Origin: Embiotoca jacksoni
Taxonomy: Eukaryota; Chordata; Actinopteri; Embiotocidae
Reading direction: 5' to 3'
Length of the DNA: 64,000 nucleotides
NCBI GenBank assembly: GCA_022577435.1
Contig: JAKOON010000008.1
Coordinates: forward strand, 20,552,501-20,616,500
Shown here: positions 49,505 to 62,090 of the stretch, in pieces
How positions within the stretch are numbered: the stretch's first letter is position 1
How the letters are laid out: each line of letters starts with the position of its first letter
The notes under the pieces: model-generated
The model's database searches: none
Told to the model about the DNA's origin: nothing
The model's input: only the letters and a program-made list of their open reading frames with translations
Position numbers and translations under genes: made by a program

Positions 49505-50260
49505 AGCTCTTGGCTACAACGAAGCGGCAACCAACAGTTGACGTCACCCATTGCTTTGTGAGCTGCCGTTACGAAGCCTTGAATTTGGATTTTTTTTTTT
49601 TTTTTTTTCCCGTCGGCATCTTGCTAGTTCAAAGCGGTTTGGAGCAGGATGTGGCCATATTTTGGCAAGCTGGGTGGGAGCCAGTGGTGGCTCTGACTTG
49701 GTCTGTTTGGTAACCCAAGGAAGCTATGCCCCCGCCCACAGATAGCCATATTTATTTATTTTATTCTATTTTTTTGTATTTTTTTTTTGTATATATAGTT
49801 TGTGTGCGTGTGTATTTATTTATTCACTGCTCTTATTTTTTTTTTTTTTTATAAAATAATGATTTTTATCTATCTTCCTTTATGTATACGTATTTGTAAA
49901 TTTTATCTTATTGTGTGCACCTTTTTTGTGTTTCTTTGCTGCTGTAACAACTGAATTTCCCCGCTGTGGGATTAATAAAGTCCAAGTCTAAATCTAAATC
50001 TTAATTCTAACTAATGATGGGATTATTTTCAGACCGACCACCAGAAAACTAATAAGAAGGAGTGACTTTCGTGAATGACACCATGATTACTCATTACTCT
50101 ACTTTCATGAGGGAAGTTAAACGGGAGTCTATGGAGTCAAAACCATTTTTGGAGCCAACCCCTTGTGGCCCTCTAAAGTATTGCAGTTTAAAGCACCTCT
50201 GCATCGGCCTCATTTTGCAGACCCGGAAGCTACGTCCACTTTTATATACAGCCTATGGTT
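49505..50260 (+). repeat. Inner dispersed repeat 'GAAGCGGCAACCAAC', copy 1
   Basis: Shares with 53802-54256, in the same order: AAGCGGCAACCAAC, TTTGGATTTTTTTTTTTT, GACCATATT-like block (GGCCATATTTTGG here), AATGATGGGATTATTTTCAG, and GGAAGCTACGTCCACTTTT. About 75 bp present in the other copy are missing here and replaced by the LINE tail. Confidence 0.8.
49745..50001 (+). mobile_element. LINE 3' tail (5'-truncated insertion)
   Basis: Reads CTGCTGTAACAACTGAATTT, CCCCGCTGTGGGATTAATAA, then an AAGTCTAAATCTAAATC tail of short tandem units; this is the usual 3' end of several fish non-LTR families. Upstream is T/A-rich 3' UTR only; no RT sequence remains. Confidence 0.7.
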
Positions 50261-50790
50261 ACGACATGGGAAGTTGTGTTTACAATTTTCCTGTAGTGTA
50301 AGTTGTGAGATCCCCACCGGTAGGCAACAGCAATGGACGGCGTCAAATGTATGATTAAATTATTACAATATATTAATTTACCATTTAATGAAAACATCAC
50401 TAGGGAATCTGATTAGTTTTGCAAGCATGTAGTCAGAAATCAAAGCAGTGGACAAACTGGACAGTGGCACTCAATTATACTTCTTAAAATTGCTACCAAA
50501 GTTATTCGGGTTCATCCTGAGGGGAACATGAATGTCGGTGCCAAAGCGTCACGGTAATCCAACGAGTGGTTGTTCAGACATTTCACTCAGAATCACCAAT
50601 ATCAACCTGAAGAGATAAAAGTCTGAACGATTTATCCTCTGAGAACCATGAATGTCTGGGCCACACTGGAGGGATTTCTTATATTTTGTACGAAGCCAAA
50701 ACTGCCATCCATAAATCGATACATCTAGCACGGATAAAATAACCGTTGACAGTGAGGTCTGAAGCAACTCTGTGACATTGTGGAGATAAA

Positions 50791-53700
50791 TCTTGATTTA
50801 ATTTTCTTAATGTAATGTTTTAATGCTGTGAGTGCTACAAATAAAAATGATACTAGAGTGGAGAAATAGATAGATTTTTAAAAACCTGAGCAAACAAAAA
50901 GTATTGCATGGACTGTGTAGATTTCAATCAAGGGAACAAGTTTCTTTTTTTATATATTTTCTGTTAAACTGATTAAATACAAAAGGGCATGAAAGAGCAC
51001 AGTATGGTAGTATGACATATCCAAAGAGAGACTTTAGAAATGTCAAACTGGATGTCAGATTATTACAAAGCATGCAGGTCTTTAAATCGGGGTTATGTTC
51101 TGTTTTCACAGGACAATGGGTCGCTGTTACCAAAAAAAAAAAAAAAAAAAAAACTATAAGTACTAGAGTGCTTATAGTGCTGCTCTTCCCCCCCAGGGCC
51201 TAGAGACAACCAGCACGGCATACCCAGCCACATCTGACAACTTTCTTTTATTAATCTCGTATTTTGCAGATTGGCGCCATATACATTTGACTTGCAAAAC
51301 AGACCTAATTACCGAGCCAGTAGTATGCAAGCCACACATCAAACAGTAAGTTACAGTAAAAGCGTGTGATCCCAGTCGCATTCCCTCTATCTTTTCCTGT
51401 CCTCCCATGCCTCCTCGCAACAGGGACATTAAAAGGGAATTACAGAGAAACAATTTACACTTAATCTAGCAGTCATATGAACAGGGAAGAAAGATGGACA
51501 AAGATATAGATGTATTAATAATACATGCTTTAATTAAGCAGCTGGGAATGCACAGAGCAGGATCAGGGCACAGGGAAAGACAGACAATGAAAGGAGTGGA
51601 AGAGAGGCGGGAAAGCAGTGAGAGAGTAAAAAAAAACCTGAGAATGACCGGGAAAATGTAAAACCAGGCGGAGGGTAAAACACGGAGGAGGGAGGAGGAC
51701 CGGGACGTGATGCTGCACGTTTTTTCGGCACACCCGTGATTCATGGGCAGTAAATATGCAAAGCCTGATGGCCATAAGGCAATCAGAGGAGCGCCACTCA
51801 TCTACATGTTGCACAGTGGGCTATAATCCATCTGAGGGGCAAGGAATAATGATACCAGGAAGCAGGAATAAGAGCACGGCCTGTTTATTACCTCAGACAG
51901 ATCCATAATGCATACAGATGTGAGGGAGGCACACAGCAGCCTCTGGCCACAGAGCTCTATTGAACAGTACAGACAGTAATATTGTTTTTAGTGTAATGAA
52001 AGACCATCTGATTTAAGCACCTGTTAAGGCTAATAAGTTCTGCTGTCACATAAAGTTTTAAAACAAGTGCTAAAAGTATAATGATCACCGACAGTGGAGA
52101 AGAGCTGGGATGGATAGAGAGGGAGAACGAAGAGCTAATCTGACACCTCAAAGGCAGCAGCAAGGTCACCAATATATAATATGGATATTGCAATGTGAAT
52201 GTACACTCATGTAAAGTGACATATATTGTTATAATTTGGTCCAAATATGCACATTTAAGACTTTGCCCATCGTCCAGACCTGTACAGATAAAACCTACCG
52301 CTGGTAATAAAGCTATAATTTCATTCCTTGGTGTTTACTTTTCTTTATTTGGAAAGAGGATCACACAAACACACTCTAATAAAAAGACCCTGCATTTCCT
52401 GTCTCCTCACAGAGGACATTAACACCAGGATGGTGCTGGCTGGAGTAAGTAATAAATTGTGTTGAACATTGATAAACTAATGCAATTACCTGCAGGGCAA
52501 GCAAGTCAGCTAATTTAAAGATACCAGGTTTGTTCATGGGGTGGGAGGCTCTGAATGGGCCCCAAGGGTGAAAGATGGTGTCTTTATTACATCTGAGAGG
52601 TCAGCTTGGTAGCACTGTATTAGGATTGATCTTTTGATCCCTGCCTGGATCCCCCATACTGTACCAACCCCATCTGGCTGGGAGACAAAACAGCTTATCT
52701 GGCGCAAAGGGTTAACTCTGCCAGCCGGGCGGCCTAATTGAGCACCGCACATCTCAGCTACACAGCAGAAACAGGAACCTTGAGGGTCGTAACAAGCCGT
52801 GTGTGACTTATTCATATAATAAACCAAGCAGATATCTAAATGAGCCATTGAGCTAGCCAGAGGGAGGGAGGCCATTAGGCCGCGTGGACCATGGGTACAT
52901 ATTTGTATATCTACAATTGCCCTTTCATTTGCATATGCGGCTGGCTATAGAAATGTTAGGACGGTGCTGGTACCCAGGGGTCCAGTGACACTACAGAACC
53001 ACTTTGTACTCACTCACAGCATCATGAACAAGTCAGAGCCACTTTCATTGTATCCAAAAAAAACAACTAAACATGATTTAAATGAGGCATCCAGTTGGAT
53101 TATACTGAGAACAAAGAGGTGAGACAGGCTTCATGCACACTGCTGAAAATATGAAACCGCTTCAACTGCCATGGATGTACAGATTCTTGGTTTATTATCT
53201 ACCAAATAAATAGGCCTGACTGACCTCCGGTGCGTTGGCCAACATTCTTACTCTTACTTTTCAACCTCAGAAATTAAATTAAAAAGTTCTCAGCAAATTC
53301 TCCAACCTTTAAAATGTTTGTTTTTTTTAGATACTTTCTAAATGTTGTCACATCTTACAGAGCCAATGTTTATCTACTGGGGTCATGAACAATAACAACA
53401 AAGGAGGCGTGGAGCATTTTGTGAAATGTGCTTATTTACAATCTTGCAGAGAGCTAGATGAGAAAACCATCCAGCTGCAGCCAGCAGTGGTTTAGCTTCT
53501 CAAACACTGGAGTCAGATAAATAGCTCAGCTTGGATCAGTTTAAAGGTAACAAAATCCTGCTACAAACACCTGTATAGCACGTTGATGAACATATTGTCG
53601 GTGTTTGTTTAATCTATACGAGTATTAAAGTGTATAAACAGCAATGTATTGTTTTACTGGGGATTATATGACAGATTATAAATTCATGTCGTTTTTTAAT

Positions 53701-53801
53701 TTAGGTGTTTATCAGGAATTTGGCTAAGTGCTTCAAGTCTCTACGCTTATTATGATTTAACCAACTGATGAATGTAGCCTTAAATTCTTATTTTATTCTC
53801 C
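50791..53801. other. Intergenic DNA with a likely conserved non-coding block
   Basis: No gene. Block 52440-52960 is non-repetitive, with TGCAATTACCTGCAGG, CCTAATTGAGC and an octamer ATTTGCAT at 52927-52934. A-run at 51131-51152. Confidence 0.45.
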
Positions 53802-54256
53802 ACCAAGCGGCAACCAACAATCACCCAGCGGTTTGTGAACGGCCTTAATGACGCCTCGAGTTTGGATTTTTTTTTTTTTCGCCAGCGCTATCTTGCTCGC
53901 TCGGAGCTGTTTGGAACCAGAAGTGACCATATTTGGGTGAGCTGGTGGGAGCGAGCGATGGATGTGAGTCGGTCTGATTGGAAACCCAGCGGTACCACGT
54001 CCCGCCCGCCGGTAGCTGTAACCTGACTGCTCCACAGGATTGTCAAGCAAACAGACACGCCCCCAAAAACACTGCTTTTAGGCTTATTTTCTAATTAATG
54101 ACGGGATTATTTTCAGACGGACTGCCGGAAAATAAGAAGGTGCGACTTTAGTTCAAACCAAAATATCTTGGCGCCAACCTCTAGCGGTTTTTGTTGGTAT
54201 TGCAGCTTTCGCATTGGCCTCATGTTTCAGACCTGGAAGCTACGTCCACTTTTTAG
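53802..54256 (+). repeat. Inner dispersed repeat 'AAGCGGCAACCAAC', copy 2
   Basis: Uninterrupted relative of 49505-50260; serves as the pre-insertion reference. Ends GGAAGCTACGTCCACTTTTT. Confidence 0.8.
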
Positions 54257-54422
54257 TCCGTGTTCTCCAGCCAGAGAGCAAATATATTTACCACAGTATT
54301 TAACTATTCCTTTGATGCATCAGTAGCTTTTGAATTTTGATATGCTGATGATAAAATGTTTTGGTTAATTTAAAGACATCCAGCTGAATTGTAGTCACCA
54401 TAGCGGCAAAGGCAGCCAAAAC

Positions 54423-54426
<4 letters not shown>
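54257..54426. other. Short intergenic stretch, nothing seen
   Basis: AT-rich, no recognised motif. Confidence 0.4.

Positions 54427-54504
<78 letters not shown>
54427..54504. repeat. (GT)n microsatellite, 78 bp
   Basis: About 39 units. Confidence 0.97.
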
Positions 54505-54509
<5 letters not shown>

Positions 54510-57292
54510 TAAAGACCCAATAAAGACCTTGTGGCCTCATTAGCTTTCTAACTGACAATAGTCCACTACAAGATTTGTGTTAGTCACACGCATTTAATTA
54601 AAGCTGTGACTCAAACGCTTGAATGAGGTCTTTTCATTCAAGTACTTTAAGAAGATGAACATGAAGAAAATCCCATTTCTTTATGGATTATGGGGAAAGA
54701 ATTTGGCCTCTTTTTTTTCTTGAAGATTATTTTTCGATGGATTAAAGCGTGATAGACATGGAGAAGTTTAGACAGAAAAAGCACATGTTCAAGTTATTAA
54801 AGACTTTTGCAAATACAGGATGCTCACACTTTTATGAATAATACAGAAAACTTAAAGACTGTGTGTTTGCAGACCTTATACTGCAGAGTACTAAGAAATC
54901 AACCTACAGCTGGGACTAATAGGACGCTTGAATTCTCATTTCAGAGTCCTCTGATCTTGCGTCAATTATCTGTTATTCTGTGCTGGTATTTATCTGTGTC
55001 GCTGCTCAGTTGAAACAATAACAAGAGCGCATCACTAATCAGCAAAGCCTTGTGGTCATGGGTCAAAGGTCATCCTTTAATGTGACCTCTGACACATAAT
55101 TAAATTGCCATCTTTAACCTCAGTTACAACCTGTCACAGTGCATCGGATGACATGCTGCAAATCACTGCACAGATCAATGGCAGCGGGAGGAGAAGGCAG
55201 GGGGAGGGGCCTGCTGTGTGCAGGGTCGTCGGCACAGAGATTATCTTTAATGAAGTTGAACTGTACAGTGATCATGTTAGTGTATTGTCTAATCAGATTC
55301 TGAATGACGTACCGTAACACACAGTTATCCTTACGGGGCCCACGATGTAGATAAGGCATCAGAGAGCCACTCCTAGTGTCTGGTCACATGACTTCCACTT
55401 TAGCAATGAGTCACGAATAGTTTTATGTAAATTAGCTCTGCGTATCAGATTTGGTCTCATAACATGAAGTTCATACAGTATTATTAACACGCGTGCGGGC
55501 AGCTTTTGTGTGTTGATAAGACTTTTGACGTGTTTTAGTTGGAAAGGCGCAGGTGGGATGAAATGAATTTTGGTTTCAGGTCAGTTTCAGGTGTATGTTG
55601 GCTTCATGGGACGTGGCAGGACAGAATCATTTTAATGTTACTGGTAACACCGGTGATTTTCCTGACACGTCCAAATGTGACATGCCTGCAAAAAGGCCTA
55701 TTTTGGAAGTAACTAAGTACACTTACAGTACTCAAGCATTGTATTATTTTTAAGGTACTCTCCCTTGGTAGCCCACTGCTGTTTTGGTTGCTTTACGCTT
55801 CTTCTTATTCAGAGTAAAATAATGTTCTTTGTATTCTGCTAATTCAGCAAATGTGGCTGCGAGTGACATTTAAGAAAATAAAAAGTTTATATAATGCTCC
55901 GTCAAAGATTAACCCCCCCCCCCCCCCAAAGTATATAAAGTATTTGAAATTAGCTCCAAACATGGAAGTGTCATTCACAATAATCACTTGTATTTCTTGT
56001 GATCAATTGATTCATATTAGACATAACAAATAGGAATATTCAGCGATTAATGCTGACAGAAGTCCAAGTAGGTATTGCTGAGTGGAAACCAAAGGAAAAT
56101 CAATGTATCAATAACAATGAGATGTCTAGTGTGAATAGCGACAATCCCAATAACAAATAATAAATCTTAAAAGCAGCATATAACATCCTTACTCAAGAGG
56201 TTAAAACTCAGGTGGCTCCTTTTCCTCGCCAACACCATTAGGATTAAATATTTAAATTATATAAATATATAATTATATGATATTGCTTCAACTAGTACTT
56301 ACAAGGTACATTTAATAATAGTAGTAGGAAATGAGGAAAATCGTATTTATTCTCCATAAATTAGGATCTAAAGTAGGACGCTATGGGGAAATAAGTTATT
56401 TCTCAATTTAATGGGGACCTGTCTGTACATATGATGTATGCATACTGAGAAGCTATGAAAGAAAAAAAACAACATAAATACATTCGTCTGCACGTTAAAG
56501 AGAGTAATATCCACATCCAAAAAAAATGCAACGACAACAACAACAAATAGACAAAAGAAATAAGGAAACCTGTTCTTAAGATTTCCAGAGACACCGAAGC
56601 CAAAAAGTAAAAATTCAGGATGTGTTCGCTGCGAGCGTTGCCATGTTTTTGGTCGTAAGCAGATTATCTGCAGCTCTCTGGTCGCAGCACAGCGACTGAA
56701 GGAGATTTATTGTGATCTGCAGGTTGAGGGCAGCCATGTCTTGATTTATTGATGACATCTTTCTGCTTGCAGATTTACCCGTAATCTGGTCAATAGACCA
56801 GGTGGAAGGGCTTTGTTAAGTCTAACACAGCACTATTTCTCCACAAACTGATGGGGAGTTATTTTATTTAGGGGAAACAAGAGTGGTTTTGTTTTGCAGC
56901 TGGAATAATAACAAACATTTCTTTTATGTAATACTAAATTTTACTGAAGACGCTTTACAACCGTAGCTGTCATCCGCACATACACCGATTCCACACCGAA
57001 ACCGCAGCTGGTGTTACAGAAAAATGTGTCCCCTAACTCAAATAATCCTGAGCGACTGTGCTGATTATGATTTAGAGGCTGCTAGTTTTGTTTCAAACTG
57101 TGCCTTGCTTTGTGGCCGGGGGCCCTGTGTTGTTTAAAGGGTTGTCGGGGTATAAATACTAAATTAATCATGCTTTGGCTCAACTTGCTAGGGACTGAAA
57201 TTTGCTTATGGAGGCCCATGATCACATCAAATATTAATAGCTTTACAGAGAGCTGCATTGTAGCGATGGGGGCAAGGCATGTGAAAGCAGAG

Positions 57293-57295
<3 letters not shown>
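54505..57295. other. Intergenic DNA, no gene seen
   Basis: A fragment like the 'AGTAAAAGTCCTG' family is at 55705-55760 (AAGTACACTTACAGTACTCA). Poly(C) run at 55914-55927. Non-repetitive block 55020-55440. No gene. Confidence 0.45.

Positions 57296-57354
<59 letters not shown>
57296..57354. repeat. (TG)n microsatellite
   Basis: About 29 units. Confidence 0.96.
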
Positions 57355-57357
<3 letters not shown>

Positions 57358-59390
57358 GGGAGGGGTCAATGCTGATTTCAGATCAGACACACCTTCCTCA
57401 TATTTCACCTTAAATTGTTGAGAGGCGTACAGTAAGTGACCATATTATTGTGTAAGTCATTAGGGTCCATCTATTGTAGACCTACAAATTTGGTTCGGCA
57501 GTAATTGGTATTAATTGGTATGCAGCAGTGTTTTTGTGTTATGAAAATACAGCGATAATATTCAAATGAATCTGAATATTGAAGTGTGTAATGTTTTGCA
57601 TATTCCAAGTCGCTGCCTATCTATATGACCGACTTCTTGAGGCCCCGAGGGCTTCAAAAACAAACTTCAATCATTTTCAGTGACGGAGAGCAAATCTCCA
57701 AGCAAACAAAAGTGAGACTTTGAACAAATGTACCCCCTTTTTTTTTCCAGTTAAACACACTTTCACTTTCCAGGTTTATGCACGAAATACAGGAAAGAAA
57801 AATCAACACTCCGGCAGCCCAGTGAAAAATGTCCTGCCATTTGTCTCCTTGACACAAATCAGAAAGTAAAGATTTATCTAATGGATGACACTGAGGCTAT
57901 AAACTTGTTATCCCATATTTTCTGAGCTCACACGGAGCACATAAACATCCTCTGCCCACAGAGACACAAAGGGAGGCAGAGCTCTGATGCTCCTGCATGC
58001 TGGTCACACCTCCACTGAGACGGCTGCAGACGACACGGGACACGGTCCTAAATTTTCATCTATTTGTGTAGCTGCTCCACAGAGTGCTGCTAAATAATTA
58101 AATGTGGGTATTTGTGTCAATCAAACCAAACGCATGACAAGTTCCAGCCACTGGGTTTTACTACAAGTGCAAGAGGTAAAACTGTAACTGCAGCTTGTTT
58201 TATACACACACACAAAAAAAAAAAATGGTGCTTGTGCGAGTTTGGTGGCACCCCAGTAGGTAAATGAGACGGCGGGAGGTGGCATTTAACACTCCCATAC
58301 TGAGAGACGGAGGGATGAGGGAAGGTCTTTTTGGTGGTGGCAGGCTTTAAATGATAAACAGCAGATATTCTATGAGAGCAAATCTGATTTCTCACAATTA
58401 TCTCTACAAGCCTGGCAGGCACCGGGGGGGTGGCCGAGGAACAATGAACTGGTGGACTCTGATTGGGTTATTTGTTCTCTCTCATTCGAGGCTGAGGGAT
58501 TGCGGAGAGCTGCTCTGCAGGTGTAGTATAACCTTCAAAAAAGCAAAATCCTTTTTAGGCCAAACAGCACGACTCACATTCACTGATGGTTCAGAACAGC
58601 GATTCCCAAACTGCGGCGCGTGGACCACTGGTTGTACGTGAGGATTCACCTGGTGGTTCACAAAGAGTTGCTGAGAGGCCAACAACTGAATTCCAGCTGG
58701 CCTGGTTCAAAAAGTGGTTGTTTTATTTTATTTTATGACAAACAACATATTCACATCACATTAAGGCCTTTCCATACTAAGAGGGGGAGGGGAGGGAGTT
58801 GCGAGATTCATTTGCAGACTGTTGTTTCTGTCATGAGATCTTGATAAAGGACGCAAAAATGATGCAACAAAAAAAAAAGCGTGATCTCCGTTTCCGTGGC
58901 AACACATGACATGACAAACTGACAGGCTAAACGTAAGGTGCCTTACGTGTCAGCGTGAAAATCCAGATGGTGAAGTAGGCGTTGTCGATAGGGCCCTAAA
59001 ATAATATCACGATATATTTGGGTGTTTTTGCGATGTTGTTGACATTCTGATCAGATTCAGAAATATATTTGATTACTCATTTTGATAACATACAATTTCA
59101 ACAAAATGTTTACAGTGCTGAGGGGAGGATTCGGGGGTGCAGCAGATGATGCCTGGGACTGATTTTGGGTCGACATTTGTCCATTAATAACTTCTATGTG
59201 TACTGTATGCCCCATCATTTTCTATTTCTCCAAGCGGTTGATCAACATTCACCTAAATATTTGGAGATACACCTGACATCAGCCCAATGATATGTGAATA
59301 TTTTCAGAATTTTATTACCAACATTTTGACTTTTAGAAGCATTTTAAGTATGGATAACAAAAACTCACATTTTTAAGTTTTCCCAAACGT
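57355..59390. other. Intergenic DNA, no gene seen
   Basis: At 58591-58680 (AGCGATTCCCAAACTGCGGC) the sequence looks like the terminal part of a hAT-type element; not delimited. No coding exon. Confidence 0.4.
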
Positions 59391-60149
59391 CACGTCTTCA
59401 ACGTTTTTCAGGCCAAGGACCCCCAAACTGATAGACAGATGGAGCAGGGACCCCCTACTATATATATATATTGTATAAATACAAAACGTACTTTTAAGTG
59501 TGAATATACAGACACAGTGAATGCTTTTTTTTGTTTTTGTTTTTGTATATATATTGTATAAATATATATATATATATTGTATAAAATTGTGTTTTATATT
59601 AAACTGGGCCTAGAGCCATGTAAAAACATACCTTGTTATTGTGCATTCAATACTAAGCTATTCAAATAATACACAGGTATCTTCTTTTCAAATAATATTG
59701 CAGCGTGCCTCCTTGTGTCTGGGATCTTAAGTCAGCTGGGGACTGAATAGACTCTCCAATCACAGGGAACCTGACAGAGCCAGCATGTAACATGCGGCCT
59801 TGTGATTGGCACAGCAGCGATAGGGGCGGGGCCTCCTCTTTGTGTGCAGGAGGCTTGGAGGGACATGTCCAGGTTAGTCTCAGCTGTGAGTGAACCGGTG
59901 TCCAGCTTGAGAGAGCTCCTGTGTGTCGCTGAATGTTTGCATTCCTGACTGAAAGATAACATCTTCTGCCTCCATTTATCAATTCGCTACAATATGTTGG
60001 ATTCATGTTAATGTGGATTTAAAGACATTTAAATTTCTGGAGAAAAAAAACTGGGGGGAAAAAAATATTTTAAAAAAAATTGAAAAATTGTCTAATCAAC
60101 AAAAAATGTCATGACCCCCTGCGGACCCCCTCCCTGTTGAAGACCTCTG
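59391..60149. mobile_element. Non-autonomous hAT-like element with imperfect inverted repeats
   Basis: Left end CACGTCTTCAACGTTTTTCA; right end, reverse complemented, CAGAGGTCTTCAACAGGGAG. The inner sequence (GGCCAAGGACCCCCAAACTG ... GCGGACCCCCTCCCTG) matches a repeat familiar from teleosts. Interior is AT-rich with TATATA runs; no transposase. No clean 8-bp target duplication was found, so ends are approximate. Confidence 0.55.
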
Positions 60150-60199
60150 ATCTAGAGGCAATATAGAATCAAAGGCCCCCAAAACAGTTGAGGATCTAA

Positions 60200-60280
60200 A
60201 CAATCCACAGGTGGGACTCAAACCCTCAACCTTACTGCTGAGAGGCAACATGGCTCGACACTGCACCACCAATCCACTTG
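60200..60280 (-). repeat. tRNA-like (SINE-type) repeat fragment
   Basis: Minus strand reads TGGTGGTGCAGTGTCGAGCC ... GTTTGAGTCCCACCTG. The B-box-like GGTTTGAGTCC and the GGTGGTGCAGTG head resemble the tRNA-derived head of a common fish repeat. It does not fold into an intact tRNA and is not called one. Confidence 0.5.
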
Positions 60281-62076
60281 GACAGCAATCAGTGGTATTC
60301 AATATCTTCCTGTAATTTCTACTGTAAGCAAAACATTTTCTATTTCCCCAAACTCCATCCACCCATTATCTATGGGCAATTTAAAATCAATGTCCTTTCC
60401 TCCCTGATGAGGTTCTAATCAGGCCTTGAGCCACAATTGTTCATCTCCTCACGTTCCACACTTCCAAACAATTACAAGAAATCCCTTCTATGGCCTGCAG
60501 AGCTGAATGTACTTCAGGACATCCTCTGCACTGTCAAAACTTTGCCTCACTCCGACCTATGATCAATTCAGAGGTCCGTCACCGTTTTTGTTCAAATATG
60601 CAAACTTAACTTTTTTTTATTTTTTATTTTATTATTTTTATTTGCATAAAAACAAATTCAAATGCTACCAAAACTGACACAGATATTCTTTCAATACAAT
60701 ACAATCATTTTAAAAGGGTTCAATTTGGTCAAACGGTGAGTCTGCAGTGATATTCGATATCTTCCTGTACTGTATGGACAAAAAAATTTTATTTTCCCAA
60801 ATTTGAATAAACGTTACCAAGAGTTTAATTACCATCAACAGGAAAAGGTGGAATTTGAAACATCAATCCAGAATTGACCTAAGTAGCCTTTTTACCTGAT
60901 AGTCAATTAACCAGGAAGCTGCAGATTCAGTCATGTGTGATCCACCTTTTCCAACAAACTGTTTTGACTCTTTCTACCTGCGACTTTATGGGTGAAATGA
61001 ATCCTCGTCATAACAAACCTCCTTCCGCCTCCGCCTCCTCCACGACTGCAGTGCTGGACTCTGTGAACTGTGTGAACCCTGTTTCTGCGCCGCTGCTGAA
61101 GATAGTCCAGCGGTCTACGAATGACGCCTCAGAGCTGGAAATGACCACATGAGGATGGGAGTTCGAGTCCCGCCGAAGGTAGGAGGCGTGACCTTAAAAT
61201 CAAACTCAAAGTGCACACACACGCTGGTACCCAAACAAAAGCCATCGTAGAACTTAAAAACCAAATTAAAAACTAAATAAACACATCACAACCGATGACA
61301 TCAAAAACAAATGGCACAAATTTAAAAGAAACCTAAATGTATTTTTCTTTTTTCTTTTTTGCAGGTTTCAGAGACAGACAGTAAGTGCGAGTGCGTTGAG
61401 AACCTATTTTGTACATAGCTAGCCAGCTTGAGAGATTTTTGTTATTGTTTGATGTTGTCTTGTTAACAGTTATCTCATTAGCTCTCTGATGCAAACGGGA
61501 ACAACAATGAGAGAAAACAACACCCAGAAAAGAAATAAAACTTCACTGATCCTGAAGTCACGGCCTCGACGGGCAGTAAGGCTCTCGGTGCAAAATGTCA
61601 GAGGTTCACGTCACTTTAAACAAACATGCAGAATATTACGTGATATTTACGCAAGTCCATTTTTACCATTTATGCTTGTAAACCATTTACATTTTATTTA
61701 ACATTTACCAATTTCTTGGATTTTCTGTCTGGACAACAAATTCAATTAATACATTTAAAAAAAAAAAAAAAGACTTTTAACACGAGATAGTGCAGCGAAC
61801 CTCAGTTACTGTTAATTGCCTGAAGGTGGCAGCAGAGGACAATTTATATGATGATATAAAGTAATGTTAATCATGCTATTTTAATATGGAGATAAGGTAA
61901 CATTGGCTTAAACATGGCACCAGTTAACAATGAAGCTAAACATCTAAAAAAAAAAAAAAAGGCTTGTTTGTAGGGGTTTAGCTTACTTCCCACTTGGCTA
62001 ACCAGATCAGTGTAGCTGACTAATAAAAAGAAAAAGGGGCAATGGCTAGTCACAATGACATACTGTCAAAGACACG
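60281..62076. other. Intergenic DNA before RBM26, mostly old repeats
   Basis: Contains a diverged direct repeat (60290-60350 and 60747-60802), a second tRNA-like stretch near 61100-61185, A-runs at 61757 and 61947, and a CTCF-like motif at 61819-61832. No gene. Confidence 0.45.
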
Positions 62077-62090
62077 CTGCCCTCTAGTGG
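62077..62090 (-). promoter_or_regulatory. CTCF-like motif
   Basis: Minus strand CCACTAGAGGGCAG fits the core consensus CCASYAGRKGGCRS at every position. Binding is inferred only. Confidence 0.4.

Larger units (their letters stand above)
49195..50790. repeat. Nested repeat: common teleost repeat interrupted by a second repeat that holds a LINE tail
   Basis: Outer repeat: 49195-49490 (GAAGTCAATGGAATTTCATT, AACAGGTATAATGTTAAATG) resumes at about 50395 (GATTAGTTTTGCAAGC, then two related units CATGAATGTCGGTGCCAAAG and CATGAATGTCTGGGCCACA). Inner repeat: 49505-50260, also present at 53802-54256. Innermost: LINE 3' tail, 49745-50001. Classes of the outer and inner repeats are unknown to me. Confidence 0.65.

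Noticed and set aside
60200..60280. Functional tRNA gene
   Set aside because: Has a B-box-like word but no acceptor stem or anticodon arm that I can fold; treated as a repeat fragment.
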